Origin: a virus
IMG/VR virus record: IMGVR_UViG_3300017730_000089
Location: 1-23,785 of that record
Length of the DNA: 23,785 bases
Direction: 5' to 3' (one strand)
Shown here one piece after another: positions 15,602 to 23,665 of this stretch. Numbering within the stretch: position 1 is the stretch's first letter; every line of letters starts with the position of its first letter. A model generated the notes under the pieces. That model worked only from the letters and a program-made list of their open reading frames with translations, was not told the DNA's origin and did not search any database. A program made the position numbers and the translations under genes.

Positions 15602-18600
15602 TATCCTGCTAATATTCCCCCAGGTCTAAGTTCTTTTTCTATAGTGCTTTGTACTGCTGCATCAATTGCTTGTGCAAGACCTGCAGCACCATCACTAGTT
15701 GTCTGTGAACTTCCGTCAGCCATATTGACTGTTATACTTGTATTGTTTGTTGCTCCTGAGCCATTTCCTAAGTCTACAGGAATACTTCTGTTGTTAGGTA
15801 AAGGAACTACTGCTTCATGCTGTTTTCCTTCTCCTACTAAGTAAGTTGGTTGTCTTGCAATACCTCCTGCAGAGTATTTAGCTACACCCCCGTTTGCTAA
15901 TCCTATAACTCCTCCAGTAGCTACTCCAGTAGCGCCTCCAAATATTTTTCCTAAGAATCCTGAGAGCCCACTACCATCTCCGCCTCCAAATAAACCTGAT
16001 AACATTCCACCTTCTCCAAATAAACTTGCACCTATTTTTGAGAACATTCCGCCCTCTCCAAAGATTTTTTTACCTACTTTTGCAAACATTCCATCTGCTC
16101 CAAATACTCTTTCAAATATATTAGGTAGAGAAGTATCAACTTCACCGCCTCCAACAAGTGTTGCTTTTTGCTCGTCTGTTAATCCTTCTGGTAAAGCTTT
16201 CATGCCTGGTGCATGTTTTCTTGTAGGGTCAAGAACGGCAGCATGGTCAAAGCCGCTATATACTTGTCCTTTTTTACCAAATATGAAATCTTTCATTCCT
16301 GATAATTTACCTTTTATTGTATCTACAAAACCACCTTCTAAGTTTGTTTTATCGCCACCAAATAATCCTCCATATGTCATTTGATTTGGGTCTGTTGGGT
16401 CTAGTCCACTTGAACTTACTCCTAAAGAACTTCCTATAGCTTTGGCATGTTGATTTAATATATCTGCTAAAGAGTCTATATGGTATTTGTGTGCTGCCAT
16501 TATCTTTTGTGCTGGGTCTAATTTTTTATTAAGTTTGAATCTTGCAGGAGTTAATTTGTCTGTTACTGAATCTACCATACCTTCTGCCAATGATTTTGCT
16601 GCAGTTTTCTTCAAGTCTTCGGCTAAGTTTTTCATAAACTCTTTACCTCCAAACTCTCCTAAATTTGCAGTATCAATTAAAGTTGCTAAATTTTTAGCGG
16701 CAGATGAATCAAAAGTTTCTAATAAACCTTTCATTAACATTTCTGTTCTATGTAAGCTTGCTTCTAATAATTCTACTTGAACTTCTAATTCTCTATTTAC
16801 AGCCCTGACTCCGTCTGCTTGTCTATCAATATTGTTTTGTTGGTCAGTTCCATATTTAACAAGTTTAGAAAATTTTTGTTCTTCTTTATCGATATTATTC
16901 TGCATTTGCATTCTTAAATCAAATATTTTTTGTTCTGTTTGATATCTTTTTGAAGTTCTAGTATTAACAAATTTTAGATTATTCATTTCAGCTTTTGAAA
17001 GAGCCATTAAAGTTTTAAAAGTATCTAATCTAAAGTCTACTAATCTTAATCTCTCTTTTTCTGCTTCTAATATGTCTTTGGCTTGTTCTGCAGTTAGTGC
17101 TTTTATTGCGAGTTCATCTTCTAGTACTGAAACAATACTAGCAGTTAATTTTAATTCTTCTGAGTTTAAATCTTTTATATTACCTTTTTTATCTACAAAC
17201 TCATTTAATATAGTTTCAATTTGATTTGCATTTTTTTCAATAGTACTAGGTTTAGGTATTTGTTGACCAAATGCTTCTGCTAAAGATTTGGAAGCTTCTC
17301 TTGTTCCTGATAAAATACCTGGCACTCTATTAATTGCTGCTACTAAATCATTCGCTTTTCTTAAAGCTAGTATAAAATTTTCACGTAATCCTGTTATTTC
17401 ATTATTTACAAAGTCAAATTCAAATATTTTAAGAGGATTATCTCCTAACTCCTGTTGTAAGTCTTCCATAAGACCTGCCATTGCTCTACTACTGCCCTTT
17501 GCCTCTGCAAAGCCTTCCATAGCAGAGTCAGCAATTGTATCTCCAAAAGCTGTTGCAAGTAAGTCTCTTGCTTTTACTGTATCTCCTGTTCTCATAGCTA
17601 AAGCAACATTTTCTAATAGTCTTGAAGCCATCAGTTCTGATGCGGCTTGTAAAGCTGCTGAGTCTTGTGTTACCATTTTATAGTTTGGGTCTAACATTTG
17701 TGGTACAGTTTGTACAGCACCACCAGACGCTGACAGAGCATTCATAGTACCACCAAAAGCACTTACTAAACCAGAGTCTCCCATATCTCGTATGGTCTCC
17801 ATTGTAATTTTATCAATGTACTTTTTAAATGCTTTTTCATTCATTCCTAATTCAAGATTACCTGTTAATTTTCCAAAGTACTCTAATTCTGCGTTCGCTG
17901 CTCTAAGAGCTCCAGCTATGGAGTCTACACTACCATCTGATTTAAAGAAAGATTCTTTTATACTTTCTAATTTACTATTTAATAGTCTTTCATCAAAAGA
18001 AAAAGCCATTTCTGTTAAAACTACTTGTGATGCTTTTAATTTTTCTTTCATCTTATCAAGAGCTTCATTTATCTTTTGTATTCCTGGTAAGAAATCTACA
18101 ACAAATTTTAAAGTAAAAAATGCCATCGCTATTCCTAGAGTTGCATTAAATATTGAACCTAATAGGGCTAATTTAGGAGCTGCTGCTACAGCAGCTGTAC
18201 CTATTGCTCCTATTGCTCTTGATGTTAAAATAGCTGGTTGCCTTACCATCATCATTAGATTGGCTCCCATTATTCTTGCGTGTGCACCTAATGTTTTTGC
18301 TGATTTTGCTGATGCCAATTCTATTTTCTTAAACATAGCTTGATAAGAAGCTTGTCTTTGTTTGTTTGCTCTTCCTGTTGCAGACACACCTTTTTTGTCT
18401 TCCATTATCATTTTTTGAATAAGTTTTTTCTGGTCTGCTATTGTCATAGCATTGAAAGATTTTTGAGTGATTCCTCTTCTTTTTAACTCTTTTTTGAACA
18501 TTATATTCTTCTTAGCTTCTGAAGCAATAAATTTAGATTCTATTTCTTTAATTTTTGCTTTTTGTACATTAACATTTGCTTTTAAACTCTTCTGCTGATT

Positions 18601-19572
18601 AGTTGCTGCTACTGATACATCTAAGAAGGATTGTTTCATATTACCGAGAGAAGGGACGATTTGGGATATTATAGAACTTGCAAACATTGTCATAACAACC
18701 ATCAAAGCTCCTATATTTCTAGTTAGAAATTCAACTAAAGAAGAGAAGGCTCCTAAAGGTAATTTTTGTAGTTCTATAACTAAATCTTGAACGGCTACAC
18801 TTAATTTTGAAAATGGATTTAAAAATTCATTTGCTTCATCTTGCATTGCTCCAAAGTTATTTATTAACTGTCTTTGTACTTCTTCGAACACGGCTAATCT
18901 TCTTTCACCGATTGTTAACTTTTCTGCTACTAATCCATTTGCTGCTGCAAAACTTCTTGTTGCAATATCTAGTCTTAATATGATACCTAATTCATCTAAT
19001 AGTTCGGGTTCTGCTTTCGTCACACCTCTTATTAATCTGTTAAAGGAATCTGTTAAATCACGACCAAGAGTAACAGAAGCTAATTTAGCTCCTTCTGAAA
19101 GTTCTACGATTTGGTTTTTTGTGAATCCTGCTGCGGTTGCTATAGCAGTTTGTTGTGCTGCGGTTTGAAAATCGAGCATACCTCCAGTAGCCGCTCTAAC
19201 ACTAGAAGTGATAGCTAACATAGAAGTACCTGTTATTTGTGCTAAGGAACGAAAACCTTTCATTTGGTTTTCTATGTTGGCAGCATTTTCCATTGCTCGG
19301 AAAGCTGCTCCAACTGCGAATAGAGTAGATGCTAGAATAGCGTAAGATTGTACAAGACCACCTGTGCCTTGTTGCATACGAGAAAAACCTTTAGTGCCTG
19401 ATTCGACACGACCTGACATAGACTGTAGATTTCTACGAGTATCCCCTGCAGATTTACCTACTTTCTTTACAGCTTGTCCAGCTTTTTTCGCTTTCTTTTC
19501 AAATAAGGATAGACTACCATCATCATTGATTTTGAAGGTGATGGTGCCGCCTTGTACTTTTTTACCTGCCAT
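15601..19572 (-). CDS. H: Tape measure protein (H)
   Basis: A 1323-residue protein, the longest after J, placed directly after the frameshifted chaperone pair. Charged helical and coiled-coil regions (about 310-440 and about 800-960) alternate with hydrophobic stretches at about 73-94 (LVQSYAILASTLFAVGAAF), 287-310 (IGALMVVMTMFASSIISQIV) and 453-497 (AAVAAAPKLALLGSIFNA, then IAMAFFTLKFVVDF). The C-terminal 200 residues are Gly/Phe-rich (FGEGGMFSKIGASLFGEGG) and end in a typical tape measure motif, YLVGEGKQHEAVVPL at about 1244-1258. It spans the tail lumen, sets tail length and may be released into the host membrane. At about 0.15 nm per residue the tail would be near 200 nm, before any C-terminal trimming. 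The start forms TAATG with the G-T fusion. Confidence 0.95.
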   Translation of the reverse strand: MAGKKVQGGTITFKINDDGSLSLFEKKAKKAGQAVKKVGKSAGDTRRNLQSMSGRVESGTKGFSRMQQGTGGLVQSYAILASTLFAVGAAFRAMENAANIENQMKGFRSLAQITGTSMLAITSSVRAATGGMLDFQTAAQQTAIATAAGFTKNQIVELSEGAKLASVTLGRDLTDSFNRLIRGVTKAEPELLDELGIILRLDIATRSFAAANGLVAEKLTIGERRLAVFEEVQRQLINNFGAMQDEANEFLNPFSKLSVAVQDLVIELQKLPLGAFSSLVEFLTRNIGALMVVMTMFASSIISQIVPSLGNMKQSFLDVSVAATNQQKSLKANVNVQKAKIKEIESKFIASEAKKNIMFKKELKRRGITQKSFNAMTIADQKKLIQKMIMEDKKGVSATGRANKQRQASYQAMFKKIELASAKSAKTLGAHARIMGANLMMMVRQPAILTSRAIGAIGTAAVAAAPKLALLGSIFNATLGIAMAFFTLKFVVDFLPGIQKINEALDKMKEKLKASQVVLTEMAFSFDERLLNSKLESIKESFFKSDGSVDSIAGALRAANAELEYFGKLTGNLELGMNEKAFKKYIDKITMETIRDMGDSGLVSAFGGTMNALSASGGAVQTVPQMLDPNYKMVTQDSAALQAASELMASRLLENVALAMRTGDTVKARDLLATAFGDTIADSAMEGFAEAKGSSRAMAGLMEDLQQELGDNPLKIFEFDFVNNEITGLRENFILALRKANDLVAAINRVPGILSGTREASKSLAEAFGQQIPKPSTIEKNANQIETILNEFVDKKGNIKDLNSEELKLTASIVSVLEDELAIKALTAEQAKDILEAEKERLRLVDFRLDTFKTLMALSKAEMNNLKFVNTRTSKRYQTEQKIFDLRMQMQNNIDKEEQKFSKLVKYGTDQQNNIDRQADGVRAVNRELEVQVELLEASLHRTEMLMKGLLETFDSSAAKNLATLIDTANLGEFGGKEFMKNLAEDLKKTAAKSLAEGMVDSVTDKLTPARFKLNKKLDPAQKIMAAHKYHIDSLADILNQHAKAIGSSLGVSSSGLDPTDPNQMTYGGLFGGDKTNLEGGFVDTIKGKLSGMKDFIFGKKGQVYSGFDHAAVLDPTRKHAPGMKALPEGLTDEQKATLVGGGEVDTSLPNIFERVFGADGMFAKVGKKIFGEGGMFSKIGASLFGEGGMLSGLFGGGDGSGLSGFLGKIFGGATGVATGGVIGLANGGVAKYSAGGIARQPTYLVGEGKQHEAVVPLPNNRSIPVDLGNGSGATNNTSITVNMADGSSQTTSDGAAGLAQAIDAAVQSTIEKELRPGGILAG

Positions 19573-20383
19573 TATCTACTTTTCTGCTTTCGCTCCTCTG
19601 CATCTCTTTTCTGCTTGATTTTCTTATTCAGTGTATCTGAATTATAATATTCTATATGTTTTAAAAAATATAGAGTTGTTTTTACATCTTCTATTTTTAA
19701 TACTTTTATATAAGTGTCTAAAGCAGTATAATCCTTGCCGAGATAATAGCCATTCATTCCATCCCAACGGTCGGAGAGCATATCATGTAAATGGTATGCT
19801 TCCTGTACCTCTACAGGGAGATTACCTCTTTCAAGAGGCATCTTTGCAGGGTCAGGTTCTTCTCCTAGTTGTTCACAAATTGCTAAATATTTGTCAATAT
19901 CTATACTTGTATCTTTAAAATTTTGTTCAATAAGTGCAAGTACTCTTTTTACTTGCTCTGCGTAAAATTTTCCAGGTCACCTACAGTATCGGTTACCCAT
20001 TGATCAAAGTCGCTTGAGTTTTTCATTAGTAACTCCGCATTTTCAGCGTTGAAATCTAATTCTTTCTCAGGGTCTTGTCCACTTATATCTACCAATAGAA
20101 ACTCTTCTAAGTATTTGAATTTTAAGCCTGTCCACCCCTTGATTATTGATGAAACATATTCCTGCATAAATAAATCTTCATCAAGTTTTTCTTCAAAAGC
20201 ACGAGTCTTTTTATTTAAAACTTGTTTGACACATCTATTTCTTAATTTAACTAATTCTTCTCTAGCTAAATAGGTTAGTTCCACACAAAAGCCGTCATAC
20301 CCAGGATAATCTATTGATACTGTTTTGCTTGGAGTCATTAGACTCTTAAGCGATACTGGTTGTTGTTTTACTTGTTCTGTCAT
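19572..20383 (-). CDS. GT: Tail assembly chaperone G-T fusion made by -1 frameshift
   Basis: Ribosomes slipping at A AAT TTT (19970-19964) leave the G frame after Phe140 and continue YAEQVKRVLALIEQ to the stop at 19574-19572, giving a 270-residue product. The extension (130 residues) has no start or ribosome binding site of its own near the junction; the first internal ATG (19841, MPLERG) would drop a third of it. It is helical and ends in a strongly charged tail (KKIKQKRDAEERKQKSR). In lambda, gpGT binds the tape measure through T and recruits tube subunits, and the G:GT ratio matters. The position between tube protein and tape measure is the same. Its stop overlaps the tape measure start (TAATG). 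Confidence 0.9.
19936..19956 (-). promoter_or_regulatory. Stem-loop downstream of frameshift site
   Basis: GCAAGTA (19956-19950) and TACTTGC (19942-19936) pair perfectly, giving a 7-bp stem with a 7-base loop. It begins seven bases after the slippery heptamer, the usual distance for a frameshift-stimulating structure, and the G stop codon lies partly in its 5' arm. I do not see clear pairing of the loop that would make a pseudoknot. Confidence 0.75.
19949..20383 (-). CDS. G: Tail assembly chaperone G
   Basis: A 144-residue chaperone (lambda gpG is 140). I place the start at ATG 20383 (MTEQVKQQPVSLKSL) because AGGAAAAG lies just upstream; the longer frame to 20416 would begin inside the terminator-like hairpin and has no ribosome binding site. 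The sequence has a beta-type N-terminal part (VSIDYPGYDGFCVELTYLA), then helices rich in Glu, Leu and Lys, and an acidic C-terminus (DFDQWVTDTVGDLENF). It has no known catalytic residues. It should coat the tape measure during assembly and be absent from the virion. The last residues after Phe140 are read only by ribosomes that do not frameshift; they end TQSK at TAA 19951-19949. Confidence 0.9.
   Translation of the reverse strand: MTEQVKQQPVSLKSLMTPSKTVSIDYPGYDGFCVELTYLAREELVKLRNRCVKQVLNKKTRAFEEKLDEDLFMQEYVSSIIKGWTGLKFKYLEEFLLVDISGQDPEKELDFNAENAELLMKNSSDFDQWVTDTVGDLENFTQSK
19964..19970 (-). promoter_or_regulatory. -1 ribosomal slippery heptamer A AAT TTT
   Basis: A AAT TTT in the G reading frame fits the canonical X XXY YYZ pattern, so both P- and A-site tRNAs can re-pair one base back on AAA and TTT. 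It lies four codons before the G stop. The downstream frame is open from here to the tape measure start. Confidence 0.9.
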
Positions 20384-20400
20384 TTCTTTTCCTATAAAAT

Positions 20401-20422
20401 GAGAGGGTGTCTCCACCCTCTC
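20401..20422 (-). terminator. Terminator-like hairpin between tube protein and chaperone
   Basis: On the minus strand GAGAGGGTG and CACCCTCTC form a perfect 9-bp stem closed by a GAGA (GNRA-type) tetraloop, followed by ATTTTAT. The GC-rich stem stands out in an AT-rich region. It starts 12 bases after the stop of the major tail protein and ends 17 bases before the chaperone ATG. The T-run is broken, so I expect partial termination or protection of the 3' end of the upstream mRNA rather than full arrest. Confidence 0.8.
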
Positions 20423-20434
20423 GGGTTAGTTCAC

Positions 20435-21703
20435 TTAGCCTGCGGCATAAGTTACTTTCAGTTCGTTTGTTGCACTAGCTTTTGTACCTGAAGATAAATC
20501 TGTTGGTAACGCGTGGAAATTAACGTCCACGGATATCACATCTTCAATACTGTGACTAGGTAACTCAAGGTGACATTTGGCCATCTCAAGATTCATTCTT
20601 GGCGTACTGTTTTGTCCACCAACTGCGAATTTTAAGTCAAATGCGTTTGTAATCACACCTCTTGATTCTTGTAGGTCTTCAAATAATTGTAGTGAACCTT
20701 CACTTGTATCATTTAAATAGCAGGTAAAGTTACCTGATACTGACCTTGTTCCCATTACATGTCCTAATGGGAGGTTAACTGAACCTAATGTTTCTGGTGT
20801 TAGATAAGTTAGGTTATTTTCAATAGTAACATTTCCACCTGTTAGTGTCATACTATAAGTAGTGTTACTTGAACCTAATAAACCTTTTGTTCCAGAAGTA
20901 TTAGCATGGTCATAAACCATTGTTAAGTCTGTTAATTTGTTTCTAACATAGTTAGAGGTTGAACTAATTCCTTCGTTAATCAATCCGTCGCTTGTTTCCG
21001 CTGCTACTGATTGAGAGTTTGAATCATTAGTTGCTGAAGTACCAGTGTTAACTGATGCTGCCTCTTCTATTGATTGTCCTTGACCACTCCATGCTACTTG
21101 AGCAATACCTTCAATATCGAAGTCTACTGATGCAGAACCAACTGAGCAATTTGCTAGTTTGTAGACGGTTACTCCGTCTTGTCCTGTTTCATATAAACCT
21201 GAAGTTGAATCTTTTGCTGCTCCTAACACAAAGAATAAATCAAAGACTCCAAGTGCAACTTGGTTTGAGTTTTGAAAGTCAAATACGTTCGGTCCGTATG
21301 TAGCTTTTGCACTATCAAAGACTTTACCGTCGCCTGAACCAGCGATAGCATTGTCATAAGTGTTTGCTGACATAGCCGCCCATAAAGGACCTTCAACTGC
21401 AAATGCTTTTGCATTACCAGCATGTTGATTAGACGCCGCTGCGGCACCTGTATCAGATGTTGTTGGTCTTACATAAGTACTAAAACTCCATTCAGCTGGT
21501 GCAAAAGAGTCAGTAAACATTGCTCTACCTCTTTTACTATAGCCTGATGAGTTTGCAGCCTCACTTAAAGTCACCTCGGATGTGTTTGTAGATTGAGAAA
21601 ATGAAAATCCATCTAATACGGGCAGCTCATATAGCGCTGTATTATTGGAATCATATGCCCATTTCATAAACACTTTGGTATCTCTACTAAAGAAAAATGC
21701 CAT
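20435..21703 (-). CDS. V: Major tail tube protein (lambda gpV-like position)
   Basis: A 422-residue structural protein. It begins MAFFFSRDTKVFMKWAYDS and continues LYELPVLDGFSFSQSTNTSE, then RGRAMFTDSFAPAEWSFSTY, a beta-rich opening that I recall from tail tube proteins of marine phages. The rest is rich in Ser, Thr, Gly and Asn, with few charged helices, and ends NELKVTYAAG. It is longer than lambda gpV (246), which may mean an added surface domain. AGGAGAA eight to nine bases before the ATG is one of the best ribosome binding sites in the window, and a hairpin follows the gene; both fit a highly expressed protein. It lies just upstream of the chaperone pair, as V does before G/T in lambda. 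Confidence 0.85.
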   Translation of the reverse strand: MAFFFSRDTKVFMKWAYDSNNTALYELPVLDGFSFSQSTNTSEVTLSEAANSSGYSKRGRAMFTDSFAPAEWSFSTYVRPTTSDTGAAAASNQHAGNAKAFAVEGPLWAAMSANTYDNAIAGSGDGKVFDSAKATYGPNVFDFQNSNQVALGVFDLFFVLGAAKDSTSGLYETGQDGVTVYKLANCSVGSASVDFDIEGIAQVAWSGQGQSIEEAASVNTGTSATNDSNSQSVAAETSDGLINEGISSTSNYVRNKLTDLTMVYDHANTSGTKGLLGSSNTTYSMTLTGGNVTIENNLTYLTPETLGSVNLPLGHVMGTRSVSGNFTCYLNDTSEGSLQLFEDLQESRGVITNAFDLKFAVGGQNSTPRMNLEMAKCHLELPSHSIEDVISVDVNFHALPTDLSSGTKASATNELKVTYAAG

Positions 21704-21716
21704 TTTATTCTCCTAA

Positions 21717-22178
21717 TTAATATCGAATCTCACAGACGATTTCACCTACGCCTAGAGGTTCGAGAACTCCTTCATCTGTGTCTACTGTTGCAATTGTAGT
21801 TTGAACTGTAGACTGAGATGTTCCTGTTGAATCTGTATAAACCAGTGGATCATTATCCTCCAGTACACTTTCAACATCTTCTAACAATTCTTCGAGTGCT
21901 AGAATGACATCGTTGTCGTCACTAACATAACATCGAACTGTTATTCTTAAAAATCTAAATCTGAAACCCGCTCCTTCATATTCACGAGTTTCTGCTCCTG
22001 CTCCTACATGTATAGTAGGAAATTCGTTCACTTCGTCCCAAAACTTTAGTCTTCTTTCTACATTAGAGACTGAAGTTCTAAATGGTGCACTACCATTTAT
22101 TTGTTCAAGTTGTGTGCATAGTGCTTCAACTATAGCTCGACGACGCGTTGAATATCTTCTTGCTGTTGCCGTATCCAT
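21717..22178 (-). CDS. U: Tail terminator protein (lambda gpU-like position)
   Basis: A 153-residue protein with a helical N-terminus (ATARRYSTRRRAIVEALCTQ), a strand motif NEFPTIHVGAGAE, a second strand pair RFLRITVRCYVSDDND and a helix ALEELLEDVESVLEDN, ending in TVDTDEGVLEPLGVGEIVCE. The alpha-beta layout (helix, PxI/V strand, long strand, acidic helix, final strand) matches tail terminator proteins of the gpU type, which cap the finished tube as a hexamer and bind the head connector. Lambda gpU is 131 residues. The gene is directly before the tube protein, as U is before V. The ATG overlaps the stop of the preceding gene (TAATG). Confidence 0.78.
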   Translation of the reverse strand: MDTATARRYSTRRRAIVEALCTQLEQINGSAPFRTSVSNVERRLKFWDEVNEFPTIHVGAGAETREYEGAGFRFRFLRITVRCYVSDDNDVILALEELLEDVESVLEDNDPLVYTDSTGTSQSTVQTTIATVDTDEGVLEPLGVGEIVCEIRY

Positions 22179-23665
22179 TAGTTGACTCCTACACCGAATC
22201 TAGTACCAATCATACCTGTTGCTACTTGTCTTACCGTTTTCTTTATTAGTCTTTCGGGGTCTCTTTGGTAAGTATATTTTTTACCCCCTGGAGCAAAAGT
22301 TTCATAAGGGTCTTGTCGATAAGTTGTTTCTATCATTGTATTCCCTCCTCTTGGTCCTTGTGTTACATTTGAAACTCTTACTGAGTTTGCAAATCTCCCT
22401 GTTCTAAATCTAAGTGCTGGAGATGTCATATTTTGGGCTATTGCCTGAGGTAAAATATCATTTAACAAATTTCTTAATGCTATAGGATTTGTTCCTAATG
22501 CATCTGTTCTAATATTGCCTCCTATTGGTGGTAATCCATTTCTTCTAATAAGTTTTACTCTTCCACCTTTCTTCTTTTTAGGTTTTTGAAATCCACTACT
22601 AGCTTTTTTAGGTGTTGCCATTTTCTTAAATAAAGCTTTATTAACTTTTAATCTCATATCAGGGTTACTTTTATGAGGAAAAATACTTTTTACTAACAAC
22701 TTAGGAGTTTCTACTAGTACATTATCTATTATACCTGGACTAGCTCCTATCATTAATTGATTATAAGAGTTTGATGCCATGTGTTTAATTATAAAACTAT
22801 TTATTTTATTTTCAACATCTGCCAAAATACTTTCAATTTTCTTAGCTAGTTTGCCTCCTCTTCCTTCGTCCCATTCTTTCATAGCCTTGGTATAGGCTTG
22901 TCCTTTTGCAGTACTACCTGAGCCTAGTGCAAATTTTACTTGGATTGCTCTAGTTAATACATACTTTTTTGTTACAGGGTTAGGAGTTCTTATATTCCTA
23001 GTTGCCATTACTTGATTTGGTAAGTTATGTAATTGCATTTCAGCATCAATAACATCACTAAATAAACCTACTACAACATCTCTTAAAGTGTCTGCAGGAG
23101 TTCTTTGATTTAAACTATCAATCAAATCTCCTAAACCTGAATCACTTCGTGGCATATTATCTCTAACTGATTCCATACCTAAAGTAGTTTTAGGGTCAGA
23201 TGTTAGAGGTCCACCATGGTGTCCGTGCATACCTGTTTTTAGCCTTGTTCTATGTCCACTTAAAATAGAAACACCAGCTGCCTGTTCTAGAGATTTTAAA
23301 GCTGCTTCTTTTCCTGCACCAGTAGCTTTCTTTTCTCTACTACTAGAGCCTGATTCTCTACTTGCAGTTGTTCTATCTACTTTTACTACTGTTAATTCTT
23401 TTTTAAATCTACTAACATGAAAAGGCTCATTACTTGTTTTAAAACTTTGTTCAGTTGAGTCTAAAAATGCTTTTACCATACCATTTATGTAATTGCCTTT
23501 CTTTTCTAGTCCTAAATACTCACAGCTATATCTAGCCCACTCTTTAATGTACTTTCTATTGTATACATAAGCTTCAATTTTGTGTTTACTTAATTCTGCT
23601 CTTGTTTTATTATTAGCGTCAGTACATATTTTTATTATTTCTTTTTTTAATTGTTTTATTGCCAT
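22178..23665 (-). CDS. Putative tail completion / neck protein (Z or HK97 gp10-like C-terminus)
   Basis: A 495-residue basic protein. The C-terminal part (about 395-495) contains LRNLLNDILPQAIAQNMTSP followed by ALRFRTGRFANSVRVSN. A P-x-x(R)-TG-R-F/L-x-x-S-I/V-x-V pattern is typical of HK97 gp10-like and minor tail Z-type completion proteins. The first 390 residues are an extension I do not recognise: charged helices (1-100), a Ser/Arg-rich linker (about 99-118), a His cluster TGMHGHHGGPL (144-154) and a Lys-rich patch QKPKKKKGGRVKLIRR (360-375). Family members are usually 100-200 residues, so this one is unusually long. It sits where Z lies in lambda, just before the tail terminator. TAATG overlaps join it to both neighbours. 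Structural or tail-completion function is inferred. Confidence 0.65.
   Translation of the reverse strand: MAIKQLKKEIIKICTDANNKTRAELSKHKIEAYVYNRKYIKEWARYSCEYLGLEKKGNYINGMVKAFLDSTEQSFKTSNEPFHVSRFKKELTVVKVDRTTASRESGSSSREKKATGAGKEAALKSLEQAAGVSILSGHRTRLKTGMHGHHGGPLTSDPKTTLGMESVRDNMPRSDSGLGDLIDSLNQRTPADTLRDVVVGLFSDVIDAEMQLHNLPNQVMATRNIRTPNPVTKKYVLTRAIQVKFALGSGSTAKGQAYTKAMKEWDEGRGGKLAKKIESILADVENKINSFIIKHMASNSYNQLMIGASPGIIDNVLVETPKLLVKSIFPHKSNPDMRLKVNKALFKKMATPKKASSGFQKPKKKKGGRVKLIRRNGLPPIGGNIRTDALGTNPIALRNLLNDILPQAIAQNMTSPALRFRTGRFANSVRVSNVTQGPRGGNTMIETTYRQDPYETFAPGGKKYTYQRDPERLIKKTVRQVATGMIGTRFGVGVN

Noticed and set aside
19572-19841. Independent 89-residue gene starting at ATG 19841
   Set aside because: The same frame is open back to the slippery site at 19964 and is best explained as the C-terminal part of the frameshift fusion.
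20401-20422. Inverted repeat as an attachment or recombination site
   Set aside because: Its asymmetrical position after the tube gene stop, GNRA loop and trailing T-rich bases fit an RNA hairpin, and there is no integrase or second copy in the window.
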